The notes: generated from the sequence alone by a model not told the origin. 6,726 nucleotides of DNA from Paenibacillus sp. UBA6285 (GCA_002438345.1 DJUJ01000224.1:52555-59280); one strand, 5' to 3'. Positions 1-5,938 are shown, counted from the first letter of the stretch. Made by a program: numbers and translations.

Positions 1-116
1 TACTAGTCCTAGAAATATATTACTACATAAATTGGACTTTGGAAGTGAGAAGCAACATAATTACTGGTGTTTAGATACATAGAAATTAGCGGTAACGGGG
101 AATAATTAGAATTTAA

Positions 117-131
117 TTCACATGATGTGAA
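117..131. promoter_or_regulatory. 15-bp palindrome upstream of the small secreted-protein gene; possible operator
   Basis: The sequence TTCACATGATGTGAA is a perfect inverted repeat with 7-bp arms around one central base. It lies 13 bases before the ribosome binding site of the gene starting at 153. The 7-1-7 layout with an AT-N-AT core resembles boxes of the Fur/PerR/Zur family, but the outer bases match none of their known consensus sequences. Just upstream are two -10-like hexamers, AATAAT (101-106) and TAGAAT (107-112), neither with a good -35. An operator near the transcription start is inference; the palindrome itself is directly seen. Confidence 0.4.
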
Positions 132-143
132 CAAGCTATCTAT

Positions 144-151
144 GAGGTGAT
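144..151 (+). promoter_or_regulatory. Ribosome binding site that fixes the start at 153
   Basis: GAGGTGAT pairs with the 3' end of 16S rRNA, leaving about five bases between the AGG core and ATG 153. A GTG at 147 is in the same frame but sits inside this site, so it cannot be the start it serves. This shortens the protein by two residues compared with the longest reading frame. Confidence 0.8.
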
Positions 152-152
152 T

Positions 153-641
153 ATGATTAATAAAAAGAAATTAGCGGCTACCCTAATCGCAGGATTATTG
201 TTCCTGCCGGGAATCGCTATAGGTGCACCTGACAACGGGACGGTGATCCAGTCTAATGGAAAGCTGCTCTCAGCTATGCCAAAGCCGGCTCCGGAGTCTA
301 GGCGAATTATATTGCTATCTGCATTTCAAGCAGCAGAACTATACGGGTTCGGTTTGCAGCATCGGAATGCGTCGATACAGTATTCGATCTTCTCCAAAGA
401 CTTCAAAAAGGTTATGTATCCGCAGTTTGTTGAACTGAACTGGGTAACTGGCGTATCCAGCCCATGGATCACAAAGTACGAGATTACTAAAGAAACAGTA
501 ATTAACCCGAATTCAGAGGTCATAGAAATGCGCATAGATTCCGCAACCTCAAATGGTCCAGAACCATCAATGCTACTGACGATCTCACTTGTTAAAGATC
601 ATAATAGCTGGGTGATTACTGGAGTAGAACCGAATCCTTAA
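153..641 (+). CDS. Small secreted protein of unknown function, possibly NTF2-like fold
   Basis: This encodes 162 residues. Residues 1-25 form a classic Sec signal peptide: a basic start with three lysines (4-6), a hydrophobic core (about 8-23) and a likely signal peptidase I site near AIGA (22-25). The mature part is about 137 residues, has no cysteine and no further membrane segment, so it should be released or wall-associated. I do not recognise the family with certainty. The pattern of a helix rich in Ala/Tyr (about 55-70), the motif NWVTGVSSPW (96-105) and alternating strands ending in SWVITGVEP (152-160) is reminiscent of NTF2-like domains found on secreted Bacillota proteins; this is inference from pattern only. 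ATG 153 was chosen because the ribosome binding site covers the alternative GTG 147. The gene stands alone and ends in a strong terminator. No catalytic motif is visible. Confidence 0.8.
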   Translation: MINKKKLAATLIAGLLFLPGIAIGAPDNGTVIQSNGKLLSAMPKPAPESRRIILLSAFQAAELYGFGLQHRNASIQYSIFSKDFKKVMYPQFVELNWVTGVSSPWITKYEITKETVINPNSEVIEMRIDSATSNGPEPSMLLTISLVKDHNSWVITGVEPNP

Positions 642-660
642 ATGTTATATGGAGAATTGG

Positions 661-710
661 AAAAAAGAGCAAGCGTAATAGGGAACATTTCCTTACGCTT
701 GCTCTTTTTT
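661..710. terminator. Bidirectional intrinsic terminator between convergent genes
   Basis: An 18-bp perfect stem pairs 661-678 with 693-710, and a small inner stem (682-685 with 689-692) closes the loop. The stem ends in six A's on the left and six T's on the right, so it gives a terminal U-run on either strand. It serves the secreted-protein gene ending at 641 and the hydrolase gene ending at 744. Confidence 0.92.
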
Positions 711-743
711 ACTGACTGAATGCATTATTTCGCTATTACGCGC

Positions 744-1601
744 CTAATCTCTTCCCGCCTTGACCATCAATTCCGCCATCATTTTTGGTTCAGTTCGGAC
801 AGTAGTCATATGATCACCTTTGCCCTCGATGAAGCGAAAAACGCCCAAATGACTGGACTGAGTCGGGTGAAACCCATATGGGCCTTGTGGGATAGCCGTG
901 TCTTCCGTCAGATAACGATAACTTTTAGGGATTTGGAGACTGTAGAATTTCTTGAGATCTAGCTTTTCGAATAGTGGAGTAGCTGGTTCAGGTGGAGCTT
1001 GTTTATAAAAGGCTTGTGCTTCCGCAAGACTGGCGGTGTTTACGAATGTATCCCGGAAGAGCGGGAAAGGGAGCGTGATGGTGTTATTACCGGAAGCGTC
1101 TCTAAGCTGTTCAAAGGATTTAAGTGACTCAGCAGGAAACTGATCCGCCACACTTTGGCCGTCAAGCGGCGCGAAGGCATCGAAGAACACGATCCGTTTG
1201 ATCCGATCAGGTACTTGCTGGGAAACCGTTTGAATGACTGACCCCCCAAAGCTATGTCCGAGCAGAATAAAATTCTTCAAGTCTTTTTGTTTGATGTAGT
1301 CGACAACGGACTTCGTGATTTGTTCATGTGTTACGTTATTATTCTTATCCGCGCCATGTCCGGCATATTCCGGCGTGTAGACGGTGTGCCCTAACTTACG
1401 AAGCTCGGCGGCTGTTTCATCCCAAAAACCTGCTGTAGCCCAAGACCCATGAATCAGAACAAAGGTTAATGGAGTTTGTTTGGTAGATGATTTGTGGTCA
1501 GCGGCTGCAACCGTGGAAAGTTGATTGATAGGCTGTAAACCTATAATGGTGAAGAGAGTAATACATAACGCAAACACTATTTTAGAGTGAATCGATTTCA
1601 T
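744..1601 (-). CDS. Secreted alpha/beta hydrolase (esterase-like)
   Basis: The product is 285 residues. Residues 1 to about 34 are a signal peptide with a hydrophobic core (8-22) and a likely cleavage after VAAA (31-34), so the enzyme is exported. The rest is a single alpha/beta hydrolase domain: oxyanion-loop HG (51-52), nucleophile elbow GHSFG (115-119, Ser117), probable acid Asp234 in YLTEDTAIP, and His264 in GKGDHMTT. Spacing and motifs around Ser, Asp and His resemble the plant methyl-esterase/hydroxynitrile-lyase-like group (SABP2 type) and its bacterial relatives, which cleave small esters; the substrate here cannot be told. All three triad residues are present, so activity is expected. 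The ATG at 1601 is preceded by AGGAGG (1613-1608) six bases away, confirming the start. The gene converges on the small secreted-protein gene and diverges from the cupin gene. No clear sigma-A promoter is seen upstream; a TTGATA and a TATAGT are present but only 14 bases apart. Confidence 0.88.
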   Translation of the reverse strand: MKSIHSKIVFALCITLFTIIGLQPINQLSTVAAADHKSSTKQTPLTFVLIHGSWATAGFWDETAAELRKLGHTVYTPEYAGHGADKNNNVTHEQITKSVVDYIKQKDLKNFILLGHSFGGSVIQTVSQQVPDRIKRIVFFDAFAPLDGQSVADQFPAESLKSFEQLRDASGNNTITLPFPLFRDTFVNTASLAEAQAFYKQAPPEPATPLFEKLDLKKFYSLQIPKSYRYLTEDTAIPQGPYGFHPTQSSHLGVFRFIEGKGDHMTTVRTEPKMMAELMVKAGRD

Positions 1602-1697
1602 GCGTGGCCTCCTGTGTATGGTTAGAATTTAACACTATAGAGGATGCCCCGTTTATCAAGGAAAGATGTTTTTTTATTGGAGTCAGCAAATCTCCGC

Positions 1698-1724
1698 ACC
1701 TAGGCATAGGCAAACGCATATCTT
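1698..1724 (+). promoter_or_regulatory. Possible sporulation (sigma-K-like) promoter of the cupin gene
   Basis: ACC at 1698-1700 is followed 16 bases later by CATATCTT at 1717-1724. This resembles the sigma-K pattern of AC, 16-17 bases, then CATAnnnTA, with the last base not matching (G instead of A). It would start transcription near 1731, giving a leader of about 40 bases. A competing sigma-A-like reading, TTGTTT (1723-1728) and TATAGC (1746-1751) 17 bases apart, matches poorly and would start transcription almost at the ribosome binding site. Short motifs like these occur by chance, so the call is tentative. Confidence 0.35.
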
Positions 1725-1754
1725 GTTTTAGGGATTTCAAAAAAATATAGCAAC

Positions 1755-1767
1755 AGAAGGGTAGGAA
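1755..1767 (+). promoter_or_regulatory. Ribosome binding site supporting a GTG start at 1772
   Basis: AGAAGG (1755-1760) and AGGAA (1763-1767) precede the GTG at 1772; AGGA ends five bases before it. The first in-frame ATG, at 1784, would be about 17 bases from AGGA, too far for good initiation, so the GTG is preferred. Confidence 0.6.
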
Positions 1768-1771
1768 TATA

Positions 1772-2608
1772 GTGACTTCATACATGGACTATACGTCCCC
1801 TAATACACAATTTACTTTCGATGTGAACACTAATACTCTCTTTAAAAAGGATGCCAACAACTACATTAATTTGCTGTCGGTTAAGCAGTTGAACACACTG
1901 GAGAATACCTCGCTCCTTGATATTTTTCTTAGTAAATCGAATGTGGTGGAGCCCCATTATCATCAAAATGCGGCAGAGCTTGTCTATTGTATATGTGGTT
2001 CAGCAGTAGTGTCCTTAATCAATCCGTTTACAAATGAACTTCTGCATTTCCCAATTTGTCCAGGTCAAGTGGCGAACGTGCCGCAAGGCTGGTGGCATTA
2101 TGAGGTGGCAACTGTCGATAATACACATCTGCTCGCGATTTTTGATGCACCTATTCCTGAGGTCATCTTAGGTTCGGATATCCTGAGCAAAACCCCTGCG
2201 AATGTATTAGCTCATACTTACTGTTTGAATGAAGCCAAGGTCAAGGAAGCCTTAGCTCCAATTAAACCTGGAACCTTTATCGGCCCACCCGCTGACTGCT
2301 GCGAGGAAGACAAAGTAAAAGGCACCAGCAATATGGCTCCTAATATGGCTCCTAATATGAAACCTAACATGCACCCTAACATGCACCCGAACATGCAACC
2401 GAATATGCATCCAAACATGCAGCCGTACGCTCATATGCAAGCTCAACCCATACCTATAGCTTCACAAATGCCCCAAGCTACACAGGCATTTACGTATCAA
2501 CCTTACCCGATGCAAGGATACTACAATCAAGGTTATGAACAGCACTATCGGCAACAGCCCTATGTACAACAACAGCCGCATTATCAATATTCGAATAATC
2601 AAGAGTAA
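1772..2608 (+). CDS. Single-domain cupin with NMxP-repeat and Tyr/Gln-rich tail, candidate spore coat protein
   Basis: The product is 278 residues with no signal peptide. Residues about 45-130 form one cupin barrel with both classic motifs: PHYHQNAAELVYCICG (61-76) supplies His62, His64 and Glu69, and GQVANVPQGWWH (98-109) supplies His109. All four expected metal ligands are present, as in germins and oxalate decarboxylases. Those enzymes often have two cupin domains; here there is one, so it probably works as an oligomer. After a linker with paired Cys176-Cys177 come eight exact NMxP tetrapeptides (187-218; x is A, K, H or Q) and a tail (219-278) with 10 Tyr and 16 Gln. Such tails are known in Bacillus coat proteins: SafA has PNM repeats and GerQ is Gln/Tyr-rich and cross-linked by transglutaminase Tgl. 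OxdD is a coat-located cupin oxalate decarboxylase in B. subtilis. A spore coat role is therefore inferred, not shown; the substrate is unknown. The cupin assignment is firm. Confidence 0.85.
   Translation: MTSYMDYTSPNTQFTFDVNTNTLFKKDANNYINLLSVKQLNTLENTSLLDIFLSKSNVVEPHYHQNAAELVYCICGSAVVSLINPFTNELLHFPICPGQVANVPQGWWHYEVATVDNTHLLAIFDAPIPEVILGSDILSKTPANVLAHTYCLNEAKVKEALAPIKPGTFIGPPADCCEEDKVKGTSNMAPNMAPNMKPNMHPNMHPNMQPNMHPNMQPYAHMQAQPIPIASQMPQATQAFTYQPYPMQGYYNQGYEQHYRQQPYVQQQPHYQYSNNQE
2330..2425 (+). repeat. Eight tandem 12-bp coding repeats (NMxP)
   Basis: Eight 12-bp units, consensus AAYATGNNNCCN, run without gaps over 96 bases and keep frame. Asn, Met and Pro are invariant while the third codon varies (Ala, Ala, Lys, His, His, Gln, His, Gln). 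Synonymous differences between units show the array is not freshly duplicated, yet similarity is high enough for slippage or unequal crossing-over to change copy number without breaking frame. Confidence 0.95.
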
Positions 2609-2612
2609 CGAC

Positions 2613-2648
2613 AAAAAACCATCCGAGATTATCTCTCTCGGGTGGTTT
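2613..2648. terminator. Shared intrinsic terminator, stronger for the minus strand
   Basis: A 13-bp stem pairs 2616-2628 with 2636-2648 (one G-U pair) around a 7-base loop. Read on the minus strand, the stem runs into six T's (complement of 2613-2618), which suits the reductase gene ending at 2661. On the plus strand the T-run is only three bases, so termination of the cupin transcript is probably less efficient. Confidence 0.82.
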
Positions 2649-2660
2649 CATTGGTAAGGC

Positions 2661-3656
2661 TTAAGATAAACGGACAAGCACTCTGCCTCGTGTGTTTCCT
2701 TGCAGAATATCGTCCAATGCTTGCGGCAATTCATTTAAGGTTACTTCACGATCTACAAGGTTCTCAAGCTGTGCAGGCTTCAGATCGGTTGCCATCCGTG
2801 TCCATACCTTTTCGCGAATAACTTCAGCGCACTCTACGGAATCTATGCCAAGCAGGTTAACCCCCCGAAGAATAAACGGAAGGACGGTAGTTGGAACAGA
2901 AGTGCCTCCGGTAAGGCCACTTGCAGCAACAGAACCTCTGTAGGAGATTTTACTCAAAATCGCGGCAAGCGAGTTTCCGCCAACGGAGTCCACTGCACCT
3001 TGCCAACATTGTTTGTCCAAAGGTTTACTAGTTTCGCCAATAACTTCTTCGCGTGAAATAACTTCTTCCACACCAAGAGATTTTAGATAGTCGTTAGCTT
3101 CGGCATTACCAGTGCTGGCCACTACGCTATAGCCTTTTGTGCTAAGCATGGCGATAGCCGATCCACCCACACCTCCGGTTGCTCCCGTTACGAGCACCTT
3201 TCCTTTGTCAGGCGATAAGTCATGGTCTTCTAGCGCTAGAATGGACAAGGCCGCAGTTAATCCAGCTGTACCATAAATCATGGCTTCTCTTAGTGTAAGT
3301 CCTTCCGGAAGAGGAGTGATCCAAGCAGCAGGAATACGTGCATATTCGCTATACCCTCCAAAATGAAATACACCCATACCATACCCTGTTGCAATGACTT
3401 GCTGTCCTTCACTAAACCGCTCGTCTGTGGAGGATACTACAGTACCGGATAAGTCCACACCTGGGATAAATGGATAAGATCTTAAAATTTTTCCGCTCGG
3501 GATACTCGCTAACCCGTCTTTATAGTTCACACTGGAGTATGCAACCTTAATTACGACTTCTCCAGCGGGTAGGTCTTCTAAGGTAACTGGTTTAACGGCG
3601 ACGGAGAACGATGATTCTGTTTTGTCGACAACCAATGCTTGAAATGATTCTGTCAT
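2661..3656 (-). CDS. yhfP: YhdH/YhfP (AcuI) family NADPH-dependent oxidoreductase, probable acrylyl-CoA reductase
   Basis: The product is 331 residues, the usual length for this branch of the zinc-free medium-chain dehydrogenase/reductase superfamily. The N-terminal GroES-like part carries SSVNYKDGLA (41-50) and PGVDLSGTV (65-73). The Rossmann part has the family's GTAGLTAALS (129-138), VTGATGGVG for NADP(H) binding (156-164), SVAASGLTGG (242-251) and LPFILRGVNLLGIDSV (259-274). These strings are typical of AcuI/YhdH, which reduces acrylyl-CoA to propionyl-CoA with NADPH; B. subtilis YhfP is annotated as a quinone oxidoreductase, so the substrate in this organism is not settled. No zinc-ligand cysteine set is present, as expected. 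I chose ATG 3656 because the longer frame starts with a TTG (3674) that overlaps the ribosome binding site AAGGAG. The gene is monocistronic, cytoplasmic, convergent with the cupin gene and divergent from the acetyltransferase. Confidence 0.92.
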   Translation of the reverse strand: MTESFQALVVDKTESSFSVAVKPVTLEDLPAGEVVIKVAYSSVNYKDGLASIPSGKILRSYPFIPGVDLSGTVVSSTDERFSEGQQVIATGYGMGVFHFGGYSEYARIPAAWITPLPEGLTLREAMIYGTAGLTAALSILALEDHDLSPDKGKVLVTGATGGVGGSAIAMLSTKGYSVVASTGNAEANDYLKSLGVEEVISREEVIGETSKPLDKQCWQGAVDSVGGNSLAAILSKISYRGSVAASGLTGGTSVPTTVLPFILRGVNLLGIDSVECAEVIREKVWTRMATDLKPAQLENLVDREVTLNELPQALDDILQGNTRGRVLVRLS

Positions 3657-3665
3657 AAGTGTAAG

Positions 3666-3671
3666 CTCCTT
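3666..3671 (-). promoter_or_regulatory. Ribosome binding site that fixes the reductase start at 3656
   Basis: AAGGAG on the minus strand lies nine bases before ATG 3656. It is inside the six extra codons of the upstream TTG frame, so the TTG at 3674 has no site of its own. Confidence 0.8.
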
Positions 3672-3694
3672 CAACTACGTTATTGATAAGACAA

Positions 3695-3723
3695 TGTATA
3701 TAATATTTATTCTGCCTAGTCAA
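3695..3723 (-). promoter_or_regulatory. Sigma-A-like promoter of the reductase gene
   Basis: On the minus strand TTGACT (3723-3718) and TATACA (3700-3695) are separated by 17 bases. Transcription would begin near 3688, about 17 bases before the ribosome binding site. The -35 matches five of six consensus positions and the -10 four of six. Confidence 0.5.
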
Positions 3724-3752
3724 CTTGCGGTTGTCTATGATATAACGCAAGT
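3723..3752. promoter_or_regulatory. Inverted repeat in the divergent promoter region; possible operator
   Basis: ACTTGCG (3723-3729) and CGCAAGT (3746-3752) are perfect 7-bp arms 16 bases apart. The left arm touches the -35 of the reductase promoter, and the repeat covers the -35 zone of a candidate promoter for the acetyltransferase, whose -10 would be the exact TATAAT at 3758-3763. A dimeric regulator acting on both genes is plausible. A 7-bp inverted repeat at some spacing is not rare by chance, so position is the main argument. Confidence 0.35.
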
Positions 3753-3757
3753 AAGAT

Positions 3758-3763
3758 TATAAT
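3758..3763 (+). promoter_or_regulatory. Candidate -10 element for the acetyltransferase gene
   Basis: TATAAT is a perfect sigma-A -10, in the right orientation 84 bases before the start codon at 3847. The expected -35 position (3735-3740, CTATGA) does not match consensus and no TG extension is present, so activation by a regulator would be needed if this is the real promoter. Confidence 0.35.
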
Positions 3764-3846
3764 CAAACTCTCCATGTTATTTGTACAATGGACGTGTTAT
3801 GTTCAGACTGTCGGTATATCTATTTTTTTGAGGGAGAGTTGTTGAA

Positions 3847-4347
3847 ATGTCTATAATAAAATTAGTCCATGAACATGAGATCGAACCGTATTTGGACCTC
3901 TTAGCCGAGGTTGAACATAACAAACTGAACAGAAATGATCCCGACCATGAGCGGTGGCTAAGACGCCGTATTCAATCACATTTTGAGCGTGGGGCGTTGT
4001 TTTATGCCTATCATGAGAATGAACAAGACGATGCTTTTGGTATTGTTGCCGTTCTACATGAGGAAGCACCGATTGGCATTCCCGCGCTTGGAGCGAGAGC
4101 TGAAGTCCTCGACATTGGGGTAAGTAAAGATCATCGAAGAAAAGGAATAGGCGGTATCCTACTTCAGCATGTTGAACAGGTTGTTAAGAGTAGGGGAGCT
4201 TATTGTTTAATTATGCTGACTTACGCTGAAGATTATGATGTGATTGCTTTTTATGGAAAAAATGGCTTTGTGCCCGTCGCTACAATCCCTGATGTATTTG
4301 GTCCTGGTGCCGAAGGGAATACTGTATTAAGAAAAATACTAAGGTGA
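3847..4347 (+). CDS. GNAT family N-acetyltransferase
   Basis: The product is 166 residues, a normal size for a single GNAT domain. The acetyl-CoA-binding motif A is clear: strand VLDIGVS (87-93) followed by DHRRKGIGGILL (95-106), with the pyrophosphate-binding RxxGxG at Arg97-Gly100-Gly102. The C-terminal AFYGKNGF (134-141) is the usual GNAT segment whose Tyr (here Tyr136) acts near the thioester. The enzyme transfers acetyl from acetyl-CoA to an amine; the acceptor (small molecule, peptide or protein N-terminus) cannot be told from sequence. The N-terminal half is charged (EHNKLNRNDPDHERWLRRR, 23-41) and probably shapes the acceptor site. GGGAG (3832-3836) lies ten bases before the ATG. No terminator follows, so read-through into the malic enzyme gene 84 bases downstream is possible. 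Confidence 0.88.
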   Translation: MSIIKLVHEHEIEPYLDLLAEVEHNKLNRNDPDHERWLRRRIQSHFERGALFYAYHENEQDDAFGIVAVLHEEAPIGIPALGARAEVLDIGVSKDHRRKGIGGILLQHVEQVVKSRGAYCLIMLTYAEDYDVIAFYGKNGFVPVATIPDVFGPGAEGNTVLRKILR

Positions 4348-4377
4348 TCTATTCAATAGGATGAAAGTTTGGTTAAA

Positions 4378-4386
4378 TGGTATAGT
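4378..4386 (+). promoter_or_regulatory. Candidate extended -10 promoter of the malic enzyme gene
   Basis: TGGTATAGT has the TGn extension followed by TATAGT, one base from the TATAAT consensus. It lies 45 bases before the ATG at 4432, placing the transcript start near 4393. No good -35 is seen, which extended -10 promoters can tolerate. The gene may also be reached from the acetyltransferase promoter. Confidence 0.4.
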
Positions 4387-4431
4387 ATAGTGTATTTGAA
4401 ATCTTAGGGTTGAAGAAAGAGAGGCTAATTC

Positions 4432-5850
4432 ATGGCTATTGCAACAACGATGATTGTCAGGCTCGAAATTCGGAAATCGGTTGCTTCTTTTGGTGATGTT
4501 GCTTCAGGAATTGCCACTGCAGGCGGAGATATCGTCGCTATTGACGTGATTCGTGCAGGTAAGGATGTAACAACTCGAGATATAACAATAAACGTGCAAG
4601 ATGCCTCGAATGGAGAAATCATGTCTATACTATCGAAGATGCCAGGAGTCAAAGTAATTAATGTGTCAGATCGAACTTTTCTAGCTCATCTAGGCGGAAA
4701 GATTGAAATCACACCTAAAATGCCTATCAAAAATCGGGAGGATTTATCGCTAGTGTATACGCCGGGAGTTGCCCGAGTGTGTACGGCGATTGCCGAAGAT
4801 CCGAACAAAGCCTATTCTTTGACGATGAAGCGGAATACAGTAGCCGTTGTTACAGACGGTACGGCTGTGCTTGGACTAGGGGATATTGGACCGGAGGCGG
4901 CTATGCCTGTTATGGAAGGTAAGGCTATGCTGTTTAAGCAATTGGCGAACATCGATGCTTTTCCACTATGCTTAAATACTAAAGATCCTGATGAAATCAT
5001 TAATATCGTAAAAGCAGTATCTCCTGGATTTGGGGGAATCAACTTAGAAGATATCAGTTCTCCGCGTTGTTTCGAGATTGAACGTCGGCTTGCCGAAGAG
5101 CTGGATATTCCGGTATTTCATGATGATCAGCATGGTACATCTGTTGTAGTTTTGGCAGGTCTTTTGAATGCACTTAAAGTAGTAAATAAATCTATCGAAG
5201 ATGTTCGAATTGTCGTTGTAGGTATAGGTGCGGCAGGGGTGTCCATCTGTAATATGCTTCTGGCAGCAGGAGCTCGCAAAATCTATGCGGTAGATCGTGA
5301 AGGTGTTCTTAGAAAAGATCTTCAGTATGATAATCAGGAATGGCGGAAGCTTGCTGATGCAACTAACCCGGAAGGTATTGAAGGTGGACTGACGGAGGTT
5401 ATGCAGGGAGCAGATGTCTTTATTGGGGTGTCACGTGGTGGGATTCTATCCGTCGATCATCTCAAGAGCATGGCCAGCGATAATATTGTGTTTGCAATGG
5501 CTAATCCGACACCGGAGATTGAACCAGAATTGGCCGAGCCTTTTGTTCGCGTGTTAGCGACGGGTAGAAGTGACTATCCGAATCAGATCAACAATGTGCT
5601 GTGTTTTCCGGGTATCTTCCGTGGTGCACTGGATTGCAGGGCTAAAACAGTGAACCTTGAAATGAAGCTAGCCGCGGCAAAAGCGATTGCTTCAGTCGTT
5701 CATCCGGATGAAGTTAATGAGCAATACGTAATCCCAAGTATTTTTAACGAAAAAGTGGTAGAGTTAGTGCGTCTGGCAGTGATCCATGCAGCTATTGCAA
5801 CGGATGTGGCTCGCCGGATCCCTAAGGATATTGATAAGGATATGGAATAA
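4432..5850 (+). CDS. Malic enzyme (NAD(P)-dependent, decarboxylating) with N-terminal ACT-like domain
   Basis: The product is 472 residues. It converts malate to pyruvate and CO2 with reduction of NAD(P), linking the TCA cycle to pyruvate. Residues about 1-88 look like an ACT domain (beta-alpha-beta pattern, with GDIVAIDVIRAG at 32-43), a small-molecule-sensing fold. The catalytic part follows: SLVYTPGVA with catalytic Tyr109, MEGKAMLFK with catalytic Lys164, metal ligands Glu206-Asp207 in NLEDI and Asp231-Asp232 in FHDDQHGTS, the dinucleotide motif GIGAAG (264-269), and the malate-binding NQINNVLCFPG (384-394). All key residues are intact. The core is of the short bacterial YtsJ/MaeB-like type (about 400 residues) with the ACT module added in front. 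Asp288 at the end of the second Rossmann strand is compatible with NAD, but cofactor preference is not decided by this. GAGG (4421-4424) lies seven bases before the ATG. A terminator follows directly. Confidence 0.93.
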   Translation: MAIATTMIVRLEIRKSVASFGDVASGIATAGGDIVAIDVIRAGKDVTTRDITINVQDASNGEIMSILSKMPGVKVINVSDRTFLAHLGGKIEITPKMPIKNREDLSLVYTPGVARVCTAIAEDPNKAYSLTMKRNTVAVVTDGTAVLGLGDIGPEAAMPVMEGKAMLFKQLANIDAFPLCLNTKDPDEIINIVKAVSPGFGGINLEDISSPRCFEIERRLAEELDIPVFHDDQHGTSVVVLAGLLNALKVVNKSIEDVRIVVVGIGAAGVSICNMLLAAGARKIYAVDREGVLRKDLQYDNQEWRKLADATNPEGIEGGLTEVMQGADVFIGVSRGGILSVDHLKSMASDNIVFAMANPTPEIEPELAEPFVRVLATGRSDYPNQINNVLCFPGIFRGALDCRAKTVNLEMKLAAAKAIASVVHPDEVNEQYVIPSIFNEKVVELVRLAVIHAAIATDVARRIPKDIDKDME

Positions 5851-5862
5851 AGGCGATACTAT

Positions 5863-5903
5863 AAATGGACTGCTTTGCTTTGTGAGAGAGCGGTCTATTT
5901 TTT
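5863..5903 (+). terminator. Intrinsic terminator of the malic enzyme gene
   Basis: A 12-bp stem pairs 5863-5874 with 5889-5900 (two G-U pairs) around a 14-base loop. A run of six T's (5898-5903) begins within the end of the stem. It starts 12 bases after the stop codon. Confidence 0.85.
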
Positions 5904-5908
5904 ATACA

Positions 5909-5938
5909 TTGACACATAACTGGGTGTCGTATCATAAT
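5909..5938 (+). promoter_or_regulatory. Sigma-A-like promoter after the malic enzyme terminator
   Basis: A perfect -35 TTGACA (5909-5914) and CATAAT (5933-5938, five of six) are 18 bases apart. Transcription would start near 5945, about 180 bases before the histidine kinase ATG. A second candidate, the perfect extended -10 TGATATAAT at 5978-5986, lies downstream without a -35. Either could drive the kinase gene through a long leader. Confidence 0.6.

Noticed and set aside
720..962. Open frame on the plus strand, 80 codons
   Set aside because: It lies opposite the 3' end of the alpha/beta hydrolase, starts near the terminator without a ribosome binding site, and shows no family features.
1621..1633. 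Imperfect palindrome GTTAGAATTTAAC upstream of the hydrolase
   Set aside because: Only four-base outer arms match in AT-rich DNA; not distinguishable from chance.
1582..1785. Minus-strand open frame covering the hydrolase-cupin gap
   Set aside because: It overlaps the starts of both real genes, has no ribosome binding site, and would be read through the promoter region. Chance frame.
2330..2425. CRISPR-like tandem repeat
   Set aside because: Units are 12 bp, contiguous and without spacers, and code for protein in frame.
2218..2446. Two minus-strand frames giving repetitive MFGC- and VHVR-like peptides
   Set aside because: These are antisense readings of the NMxP repeat; the periodicity comes from the 12-bp coding array.
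4425..4652. Minus-strand frame opposite the malic enzyme start
   Set aside because: Shadow of a strongly conserved coding region; no start signals.
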